DNA of 11,279 nucleotides from Proteobacteria bacterium UBA6920. Its GTDB lineage: Bacteria; Pseudomonadota; Gammaproteobacteria; SG8-11. Below the pieces are notes generated by a model, which was not told the origin of the DNA, searched no databases, and saw only the letters and a program-made list of their open reading frames with translations. Made by a program: the position numbers and the translations under genes. Positions 6,381 to 11,279 of the stretch are shown here, piece after piece. The stretch's first letter is position 1; each line of letters opens with the position of its first letter. The DNA lies in assembly GCA_002448875.1 (NCBI GenBank), contig DKAS01000125.1:21010-32288 (forward strand), written 5' to 3'.

Positions 6381-7157
6381 TCAGCCGGGCGCCAGCCAGC
6401 CGTGGACGCGCAGGGTTTGCAGCAGGCCCAGCAGACTGACCAGCGCCAGCACGCCGCCCACCACTCGTTTGAACAGAGCGTCCTTTTCCAGGATCACGTC
6501 GTGCGCCTTGAGTCCCAGGGCGTGGCCGATGGCAGCGACCGGCAGCAGCAGCAGCGCGGACAGCGCGTGCAGATTGACGCCGACAGCGACGAAGGTGCTC
6601 ATTTTCACGCTGACGATAACGAACCACAGGACGAACAGAGTGTTGCGCAGTTTCTCCTTGCTGACGTTGCGCATGAATATCGCCACCATCAGCGGCGCGC
6701 CGGTCAGCGACATGCCCGCCACATAACCGCCGAGTACCAGCAGTATCCGGTCCGTCCAGCGACCGCGGCTGTGGATGTCCCAGCGCAGGAACCAGACGAT
6801 GCCGTAGAACAGCGCCAGGCTGTAGATCACCAGCAGCAGGATGCCGGTGGGAATATTCAGCAGACCGAACACGCCGGCCAGGGCGGCGGGAATCACATAG
6901 ACGCTGGCGCGTGCCAGAAAATGCCAGTCCACCAGCGCCAGGCGCGTGCGCAGGGTGAGGGCGGAGAAGAACAACAGGTGGATGCCGATGATGGGCAGCC
7001 AGACCAGGGGCTGGTCAACGATGAACAGCAGCAGCGGCAGACCCAGGGCGGCGCCGCCGAAGCCCAGGCCGGAACGCACAAAGCCGGTCCAGACGAACAG
7101 CAGCAGGACGCCGGCCAGCTGCGGTGCGTTCAGGTCGAACAACAGGGAATAAGGCAT
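6381..7157 (-). CDS. TauE/SafE-family (sulfite exporter-type) membrane permease
   Basis: 258-residue, very hydrophobic inner-membrane protein with about eight predicted helices (first about 13-29, last about 233-249). The family's two pseudo-repeats show in GFGGAALGLPLL (32-43) and GMSLTGAPLM (148-157), the small-residue/Pro pattern of TauE/SafE proteins. Members export or take up small sulfur- or carbon-containing anions (sulfite, sulfoacetate and others); the substrate here cannot be read. The start ATG has AAGGA with a good spacing (7163-7167) and a sigma-70 promoter just upstream. It lies directly downstream of the sigma-54 activator on the same strand (91-nt gap), but with its own promoter, so regulation by that activator is possible yet unproven; I found no -24/-12 element in the gap. 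Confidence 0.88.
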   Translation of the reverse strand: MPYSLLFDLNAPQLAGVLLLFVWTGFVRSGLGFGGAALGLPLLLFIVDQPLVWLPIIGIHLLFFSALTLRTRLALVDWHFLARASVYVIPAALAGVFGLLNIPTGILLLVIYSLALFYGIVWFLRWDIHSRGRWTDRILLVLGGYVAGMSLTGAPLMVAIFMRNVSKEKLRNTLFVLWFVIVSVKMSTFVAVGVNLHALSALLLLPVAAIGHALGLKAHDVILEKDALFKRVVGGVLALVSLLGLLQTLRVHGWLAPG

Positions 7158-7188
7158 GGCTTTCCTTGCAGCCGGGCTGCGGCGTCAC

Positions 7189-7217
7189 TTTATACCGCAG
7201 CCCCGGTCGTGATGCAA
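7189..7217 (-). promoter_or_regulatory. Sigma-70 promoter of the TauE/SafE gene
   Basis: On the minus strand TTGCAT (7212-7217) and TATAAA (7189-7194) are exactly 17 nt apart, each close to consensus. Start of transcription would be near 7182, giving a ~25-nt leader with AAGGA before the ATG. This is the best-looking promoter in the window. Confidence 0.75.
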
Positions 7218-7248
7218 TGGCAGAGGACCGCCGCCATTACCGGCCATT

Positions 7249-8742
7249 TTACTGGGCGAACAGCAGGCGGCCGCCTTCGATGTATTTCTTGGCGGTGCGC
7301 CGGTCCAGGCCGGCTTTCTGCGCCACGTTTTCGTAGGTGCCCAGCTCCTGGTAGAGGCGGTAGCAGTAGCCGGACAGTACCTCGCCGGCGGACAACTGGC
7401 CAAGTTGCAGCTTCTTGAGCCAGCCATCGTCCCGGGCGGTGGGCTGGCGATCGACCACGGGCTGGTTGCCGTTGACGATGATGCGCCGTACCATCTGCTC
7501 CAGTTCACGCACGTTTCCCGGCCAGTGATATTCCGCGGACACGCTGCGATTGAGAATGCGCTGGATGTGTTCGGTAAAACTCCCGTCCTGGTTGCCGGTC
7601 ATGCGCTGTACCTGCAGGGCGACCAGCTGCGTCAGTTCTTCCGGCGATTCCTGCAGGCGCACGCGCAGTGGCGGCACTTCGATGATGTCGGAAGACAGGC
7701 GATAGAAAAAATCCTCGCGGAACCTGCCCTGGGCCATCAACTCGCCCAGCGGATGGTTGGTGGCGGCGATCACCCGGCCCTCGAAGCGCCGCGTTTCGTG
7801 GCTGCCTACCGGGCTGAACACCCGGTTCTGCAGCACGTTGAGCAGCTTGATCTGCACCGGCACGGAAACATCGCCGATTTCATCGAGAAACAGCGAGCCG
7901 TGACTGCTGCAGCGTTCGAACAAGCCCTGGTGGTTGTCGATGGCGCCGGTGAACGCGCCCTTGCGGTGACCGAAAAGCTCGGATTCGATCAGGCTCTCGG
8001 GGAACTCCGCCAGATTGATGGCGATGAAGTTTTCCATGAAACTGGATTTGAAGCTGCTCTTGCGCGGGTCGTAGGGAATCAGACCGGTGCGGCCGATGGC
8101 GGCGGCGGCGGTGCCTTTGCCGGTGCCGGTTTCACCGAGCAGGAGGGTGGAAAAATCCTCCATGCGGTCCCACAGGTGTTCGCCGTACAGGCGCACATCG
8201 CAGGTAAACACGTTGTTCCACAGGGCATGGCGCAGGCGGCGCATCGACGGGCTGTCACCGACCAGGGCGCGGGCGATGAAGAAATACGCGCGCCGGAACT
8301 GGTAAAACAGCTCCATATAACGCAGGATCTCGCGATCGCTGAAACCGCGCTGTTGCAGCGCCCCCGCCAGGTCATCAAAGAACAGTACCCGTGCCGGTTC
8401 CATCCCCAGGTTCAGCTGGGCCCGGATCAGATCGTCGAAGTGGTCGGTAAAATTGTGATAGACCAGATAGAGAAAGGCGTACTGCAGCAGCGGTCTGTCG
8501 GCCTCGGCGATTTGTTCCACGCTGGTGATGCCGCGTTCGGCCAGCGCCGCCAGGCGGTACTCCAGGGCCGGGATAACCATGACCAGCTGGTGTTCCTGCG
8601 GGTGGAAATAGCTGGCGGAGGTACGGCCCAGCAGCGCTTCGACCTTGCTGCGCTCGGGGCTGAACGGGTTGGAAAATATGATCTCCGCCAGCAGCGAAAA
8701 AAAGTGGCGGTCTTCACTGTTGAGGCGTTGTTCTTTGGACAT
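7249..8742 (-). CDS. Sigma-54-dependent enhancer-binding transcriptional activator with unrecognised sensor domain
   Basis: 497-residue cytoplasmic regulator that should use ATP to open promoters held by sigma-54 RNA polymerase. The AAA+ core spans about 195-425: Walker A GETGTGKG (203-210), the sigma-54 contact loop GAFTGA (262-267), Walker B SLFLDEIGD (283-291), an R-finger region (GRFREDFFYRLS, 339-350) and sensor II (PGNVREL, 408-414). Walker A to GAFTGA is 59 residues, about 12 more than in NtrC, because of an insert near residues 221-238 (PYDPRKSSFKSSF). The C-terminus holds a Fis-like helix-turn-helix (about 471-489, NVAQKAGLDRRTAKKY). Residues 1-195 are mostly helical and match no receiver, GAF, PAS or ACT domain that I recognise, and no conserved phospho-Asp pattern is evident. 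A strong AAGGAG lies seven nt before the ATG. The permease gene follows on the same strand and is a candidate target. No sigma-54 binding site was found nearby. Confidence 0.92.
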   Translation of the reverse strand: MSKEQRLNSEDRHFFSLLAEIIFSNPFSPERSKVEALLGRTSASYFHPQEHQLVMVIPALEYRLAALAERGITSVEQIAEADRPLLQYAFLYLVYHNFTDHFDDLIRAQLNLGMEPARVLFFDDLAGALQQRGFSDREILRYMELFYQFRRAYFFIARALVGDSPSMRRLRHALWNNVFTCDVRLYGEHLWDRMEDFSTLLLGETGTGKGTAAAAIGRTGLIPYDPRKSSFKSSFMENFIAINLAEFPESLIESELFGHRKGAFTGAIDNHQGLFERCSSHGSLFLDEIGDVSVPVQIKLLNVLQNRVFSPVGSHETRRFEGRVIAATNHPLGELMAQGRFREDFFYRLSSDIIEVPPLRVRLQESPEELTQLVALQVQRMTGNQDGSFTEHIQRILNRSVSAEYHWPGNVRELEQMVRRIIVNGNQPVVDRQPTARDDGWLKKLQLGQLSAGEVLSGYCYRLYQELGTYENVAQKAGLDRRTAKKYIEGGRLLFAQ

Positions 8743-8813
8743 AACCGTCTCCTTGCTTTACCAATTTATTGTCGTGGCCTGTCTCTTTGCGCGGTGCCGC
8801 CATCGGCGCTACC

Positions 8814-8832
8814 CGCCCCGGGTTCCGGGGCG
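8814..8832. other. Perfect GC-rich hairpin upstream of the sigma-54 activator
   Basis: CGCCCCGG (8814-8821) and CCGGGGCG (8825-8832) form an eight-base-pair stem over a 3-nt loop, about 70 nt upstream of the activator's start codon. There is no T-run on either side. It could be part of the activator's mRNA leader or a remnant terminator; the role is unknown. Confidence 0.4.
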
Positions 8833-9028
8833 CGTGTCGTCCGCGGTAAGCGCAAATTGATCATCACCTGGCCTTTTTTTGCCTGTGTACGATGGCTTGC
8901 ATAACACATCCCATGCCAGCTGAGCTTGTTTCATTAATTACCTACAAAAACAATAAGTTAAGTAAAATTAATTATCCATCAGCAGTCACTGGGTATGGTG
9001 AGAACAGGCAAAAAATGTACTCAGCATA

Positions 9029-9062
9029 TTCAAATATTGTACACCCGCGGGTTGAAATATTG
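9029..9062. promoter_or_regulatory. Possible operator: paired AATATT boxes around a GC palindrome
   Basis: TTCAAATATTG (9029-9039) and TTGAAATATTG (9052-9062) are 11-mers differing at one base, 23 bp apart (about two helical turns). Between them lies the perfect 10-bp palindrome ACCCGCGGGT (9043-9052). Since AATATT is itself symmetric, the two boxes sit almost evenly about the palindrome centre. This layout suits a dimeric regulator binding two sites, about 70-100 bp before the DUF6164 start. It is inferred from sequence symmetry alone. Confidence 0.35.
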
Positions 9063-9108
9063 CCAGGGAGGGGTGCACGGTTTGTCAATTGGGAAGAGGG
9101 GGTGGCGC

Positions 9109-9130
9109 GCCGGCATGGCATAATGCCGGC
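9109..9130 (+). promoter_or_regulatory. Extended -10 promoter inside a hairpin abutting the DUF6164 start
   Basis: TGG-CATAAT (9116-9124) fits an extended -10 element (TGn plus a five-of-six match to TATAAT), with no -35 at 17 nt. Transcription would begin about 9131, two bases before the ATG at 9133, so the mRNA may be leaderless; no Shine-Dalgarno sequence is present. The same bases form an eight-base-pair inverted repeat, GCCGGCAT (9109-9116) with ATGCCGGC (9123-9130), over a six-base loop. Confidence 0.45.
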
Positions 9131-9132
9131 TT

Positions 9133-9498
9133 ATGAGTCAGCGCTTATTTAATCTCAGTGGTGTGCCCGAGGACGAAGCGGACGAGGTGCGCGCCCTGCT
9201 GCAGGAACAGGGCATGGATTTTTATGAAACTCCGGCCGGGCGTTGGGGTTTTTCCGTGCATGCCATCTGGCTGCGGGATCCGGCGCAGGTGGAGCGCGCG
9301 CGCCAATTGCTGGCGGACTATCAGCGCCAGCGAGCGCTGCGCGTACGGGCGGAATATCGCCAGCTGCGGCAGGCGGGCGGGGTACCCACTTTCTGGCGGA
9401 GGTTGCGGGCACAGCCCGTACGGATGGCGCTGTTGCTGCTGCTGGCGCTGCTGGTGCTGTACGTGAGCGTCAAGCCATTCCTGGATTTTACCCGCTGA
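9133..9498 (+). CDS. DUF6164-like small membrane protein
   Basis: 121-residue protein of unknown function. Residues 1-65 look like a small soluble fold (RLFNLSGVPEDEADEVRALL, then DFYETPAGRWGFS and AIWLRD), followed by an Arg-rich helix (about 62-92) and one membrane helix (about 98-113, Leu-rich), ending in VKPFLDFTR. The ordering, the phrase FYETPxGxWG and the C-terminal KPFLD agree with the DUF6164 family of gammaproteobacteria as I recall it. The positive-inside pattern suggests the soluble part is cytosolic and the protein is anchored at its C-terminus. The start is supported by family resemblance; there is no Shine-Dalgarno sequence and a promoter-like hairpin ends two bases before the ATG. 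It is single-gene, convergent with the outer-membrane protein gene. Confidence 0.85.
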   Translation: MSQRLFNLSGVPEDEADEVRALLQEQGMDFYETPAGRWGFSVHAIWLRDPAQVERARQLLADYQRQRALRVRAEYRQLRQAGGVPTFWRRLRAQPVRMALLLLLALLVLYVSVKPFLDFTR

Positions 9499-9506
9499 TC
9501 AATCGC

Positions 9507-9521
9507 CGCCCGCTCCGGGCG
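9507..9521. terminator. Short hairpin between convergent genes
   Basis: CGCCCG (9507-9512) and CGGGCG (9516-9521) pair perfectly over CTC in the 30-nt gap between the DUF6164 stop and the outer-membrane protein stop. It would form on both strands. No T-run follows, so termination is only suggested by its position. Confidence 0.35.
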
Positions 9522-9528
9522 CGGCCGC

Positions 9529-10083
9529 TCAGAATCCGAGTTTGATGCCCAGGTGCAGGCCTTCGTCGATTTCCACCGCGCCGTTGACCGTATCGAGTTT
9601 GACTTCGCAGCTGCGATAGCCGATGTACAGGTCATCACTCTTGTTGATGCGGAAGTTGAAGCGCACGGAAAGATCGCGGTAGCCGCTGCCATCGAGGGTG
9701 CTGGTGATGTTGGGTGCATAGAAGAATTCACCGCCGAAGCTGACGATATTGGTCAGCCACAACCGGCCCTGCAAACCCAGCGCCAGCGCCAGGATATCCC
9801 CGCCATCGGGATTGGCGAGAATGCCGCGCACGCCAAGGCGCAGAGTTTCGGCGCCGGAGGCCAGCCCCAGATGGATGACGACGCTGGAATTGTTTCTGTC
9901 GTTTTCCGCATAGAGCAGGCCGGCGTCGTTCACCAGGTCCTGGCGGCGTGGATCGCCCCGGTAATCGTAAATCATGCGCAGGGCATGATCGTTCACATTG
10001 ATGTCGAAGCCGGCAACGGCGCCGCTGGCGTACAGGCCGGCGCAGGCGGCGAATAAAAACATTCTGGCAAACATGGGGTGCAT
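9529..10083 (-). CDS. YfaZ-like outer-membrane beta-barrel protein
   Basis: 184-residue exported protein. A signal peptide covers residues 1-24 (basic start with R7, hydrophobic core FLFAACAGLYASG, cleavage after AVA). The mature part consists of alternating amphipathic strands (LRMIYDY, SSVVIHLGLAS, TLRLGVRG, LSVRFNFRI, LYIGYRS, LHLGIKLGF) and ends in an aromatic residue, F184, the usual signal for barrel insertion. The pattern VNDAGLLYAENDRN followed by LALGLQGRLW...NIVSFGGEFFYAPN resembles the YfaZ family; its function is not known. Two in-frame ATGs (10081-10083 and 10072-10074) are possible and neither has a strong ribosome-binding site, so the N-terminus may be three residues shorter. 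It lies 104 nt downstream of the GGDEF-EAL gene on the same strand. Confidence 0.85.
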   Translation of the reverse strand: MHPMFARMFLFAACAGLYASGAVAGFDINVNDHALRMIYDYRGDPRRQDLVNDAGLLYAENDRNNSSVVIHLGLASGAETLRLGVRGILANPDGGDILALALGLQGRLWLTNIVSFGGEFFYAPNITSTLDGSGYRDLSVRFNFRINKSDDLYIGYRSCEVKLDTVNGAVEIDEGLHLGIKLGF

Positions 10084-10130
10084 TCCGCGGTCGTGGGGGT
10101 GTCTGTATCTATCGACAGTTCTACTGGATA

Positions 10131-10152
10131 CTTAAACCGGCAACGCCGCCGG
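10131..10152 (-). terminator. Weak intrinsic terminator candidate after the GGDEF-EAL gene
   Basis: On the minus strand CCGGC (10148-10152) pairs with GCCGG (10137-10141) over six bases and is followed by TTTAAG. The stem is short and only three T follow, so some read-through into the outer-membrane protein gene is likely. Immediately downstream, GTATC and GATAC flank a small CAGT/ACTG stem in the probable leader of that gene. Confidence 0.3.
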
Positions 10153-10187
10153 CCTGCGGAAAATGCTGGCATATTCAACGGGATAAT

Positions 10188-11279
10188 TCAAGCGCTATGG
10201 CGACGTGAGGTGCCCTGCACGGAGGGGCGCTGGCCATGCAGACGCAGCAGCAGTGTTTGCAGCTCGCGGGCGGCAACCGGCCGGCTGATGTAAAAACCCT
10301 GCACTTCATCGCACTGGCATTCGGCGAGAAATTCGCACTGCTCCGGGGTTTCCACGCCTTCGGCGACGACTTTGATGCGCAGGTTGTGGGCCATGGCGAT
10401 TACCGCACGGGTAATGGCCGCATCGTCGGCGTTCTGGGTGATTTCATTGATGAAGGAGTAATCGATTTTCAGGGTCGACACCGGGTAACTCTTGAGGTAG
10501 CTCAGGGAGGAGTAGCCGGTGCCGAAGTCATCGACCGAGAAATGGATGCCCAGCGCGGTGAGCTCGCTCATCTTGGCGACCACCGCGTCGATGTTGTCGA
10601 TGACCAGGCTCTCGGTGATCTCCAGCTCGAGATCCTTCGCCGGCAGGCCGGTGTCGGCGAGGATCGACGAGACCATCTGCACCAGGTTCTTCTGGCGGAA
10701 CTGGCGCGGCGACAGGTTGACCGCCATCGTGATCGGCCCCAGCCCCGCGTCCTGCCAGCGCCTGGCCTGCGGGCAGGCCTCGCGCAGCACCCACTCGCCG
10801 ATCGGCAGGATCAGGCCGGTCTCCTCGGCGAGCGGCACGAACTGCGCCGGCTCGACGAGGCCGCGCTCGCGGTCGTGCCATCGCAGCAGCGCCTCGACGC
10901 CGATCACCGCGCCGCTGCGCACATCCACCTGGGGCTGGTAGTAGAGCTCGAGCTCGTTGCGCGCGATTGCGCCGCGCAGACGGCTGAGCAGGTCGACGCG
11001 CTTCTCGGTGCGCTCGCTCATGTCGGGCGAGAAGAACTGCACGTTGTTGCGGCCTTCCTGCTTGGCGTGATACATCGCGAGGTCGGCGTTGCGCAGCAGC
11101 GTGTCCGCGTCGTGGTCGTCGAGCGGGTAGATCGTGACGCCGATGCTCGTCGAGAAATGCAGCTCGTGCCCGGCGATGTCCGCGGGACCCGAGAGCGCGC
11201 GCAGCAGCTTGTCCGCGACGCGCGTGATCTCATCGGCGCTCTTCACCTCCTCCAGCAGGATCGTGAACTCGTCGCCGCC
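10188..11279 (-). CDS. GGDEF-EAL protein (c-di-GMP phosphodiesterase), C-terminal part, cut by window edge
   Basis: The last 363 residues of a longer protein; the window begins exactly at its GGDEF motif (GGDEF, bases 11265-11279), which is intact. A GGDEF remainder runs about 105 residues from there ([24 protein letters not shown]), then an EAL domain fills most of the rest. EAL catalytic signatures are complete: EALLRW, the Asn in [31 protein letters not shown] and QGFYISRP. An active phosphodiesterase that breaks down c-di-GMP is therefore likely; cyclase activity also cannot be excluded, though in such tandem proteins the GGDEF part is often regulatory. Sensor domains upstream are outside the window. 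GC content is about 70% from 10621 to the edge but about 60% from 10188 to 10620, with GAG favoured over GAA only in the first-named part. Confidence 0.93.
   Translation of the reverse strand, partial: GGDEFTILLEEVKSADEITRVADKLLRALSGPADIAGHELHFSTSIGVTIYPLDDHDADTLLRNADLAMYHAKQEGRNNVQFFSPDMSERTEKRVDLLSRLRGAIARNELELYYQPQVDVRSGAVIGVEALLRWHDRERGLVEPAQFVPLAEETGLILPIGEWVLREACPQARRWQDAGLGPITMAVNLSPRQFRQKNLVQMVSSILADTGLPAKDLELEITESLVIDNIDAVVAKMSELTALGIHFSVDDFGTGYSSLSYLKSYPVSTLKIDYSFINEITQNADDAAITRAVIAMAHNLRIKVVAEGVETPEQCEFLAECQCDEVQGFYISRPVAARELQTLLLRLHGQRPSVQGTSRRHSA

Larger units (their letters stand above)
8743..9132. other. 390-nt intergenic region with AT-rich island
   Basis: This divergent control region separates the sigma-54 activator (minus) and the DUF6164 gene (plus). 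From the activator side it holds a GC-rich hairpin (8814-8832), a run of seven T (8874-8880), then a strikingly AT-rich island (about 8925-9062) with ATTAATTA at 8933-8940 and 8968-8975, and repeated AATATT boxes (9029-9062). A perfect minus-strand TTGACA (9083-9088) has no -10 at the right distance. An 86-codon open frame at 8892-9152 has no ribosome-binding site and no recognisable protein character, so I do not call it a gene. Confidence 0.6.

Noticed and set aside
7158..7248. A sigma-54 (-24/-12) promoter for the permease
   Set aside because: Several TGGC and TTGC words exist, but none has the required GG-N10-GC spacing, whereas a good sigma-70 promoter is present.
6402..7418. A 338-codon Gln/Ala-rich frame opposite the permease gene
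   Set aside because: Gln- and His-rich composition is the reverse complement of Leu/Val-rich membrane helices, a familiar artefact.
8864..8880. Seven T after ACCTGGCC as an intrinsic terminator
   Set aside because: No adequate stem precedes the T-run, and no gene on the plus strand ends there.
7405..8904. A 499-codon open frame on the plus strand, opposite the sigma-54 activator
   Set aside because: No recognisable motif; the minus strand has Walker A, GAFTGA, Walker B and a ribosome-binding site. Its great length only reflects the absence of stop codons in that frame.
8892..9152. An 86-codon frame across the AT-rich island
   Set aside because: No Shine-Dalgarno sequence, no codon bias like the neighbours, and it overlaps the supported DUF6164 start.

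Overview
The window reads as chromosomal DNA of a free-living gammaproteobacterium of moderately high GC (about 60% by eye). Supporting this are a YheS-type ABC-F protein, an RhlE-type DEAD-box helicase with a Gly/Arg/Asn tail, a DUF6164-like small membrane protein and a YfaZ-like outer-membrane protein, a set typical of Pseudomonas/Alcanivorax/Marinobacter-like organisms. The exact genus cannot be fixed by reading alone. I see no tRNA, rRNA, insertion sequence, phage gene or CRISPR array.

Layout. (1) Bases 1-2036, minus strand: the first 174 codons of an ABC-F ATPase, preceded by rhlE, probably one translation/RNA-metabolism unit with a 137-nt rhlE leader. (2) 2273-2717, plus: a small thioredoxin with its own sigma-70-like promoter. 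(3) 2718-4437, plus: a 286-nt intergenic stretch whose last ~120 nt can fold into successive hairpins, then an MgtE-type Mg2+ channel gene whose start codon lies in one predicted stem. (4) 4438-6356, plus: a 221-nt gap holding one copy of a 14-bp palindromic repeat (the other copy overlaps the next start codon), then a membrane HAMP-PAS-GGDEF protein with a degenerate active site (EGNEF). (5) 6381-8742, minus: a TauE/SafE-type permease with a good sigma-70 promoter, and upstream a sigma-54 enhancer-binding activator with an unrecognised N-terminal sensor region. (6) 8743-9132: a 390-nt intergenic stretch with an AT-rich island and repeated AATATT boxes. (7) 9133-9498, plus: DUF6164-like protein, possibly read from a leaderless transcript. 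(8) 9529-11279, minus: YfaZ-like outer-membrane protein and the 3' part of a GGDEF-EAL protein cut by the window edge exactly at its GGDEF motif.

Most of this is ordinary housekeeping and accessory content. I do not see a convincing undescribed multi-gene system such as a defence island or a biosynthetic cluster. The best candidates for something new are regulatory: the mgtE leader with a thrice-repeated CCAT-GAT-AACGGG pattern and a sequestered start codon; the paired TATATGCATAT palindromes 189 bp apart at the EGNEF gene; and the AT-rich region between the sigma-54 activator and the DUF6164 gene. Two c-di-GMP proteins of opposite predicted character (a probable non-catalytic receptor and a GGDEF-EAL protein with intact EAL residues) lie in the same window, but nothing shows that they work together. 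The 5' part of the GGDEF-EAL gene has a clearly different base composition from the rest, which suggests recombination or an assembly chimera.
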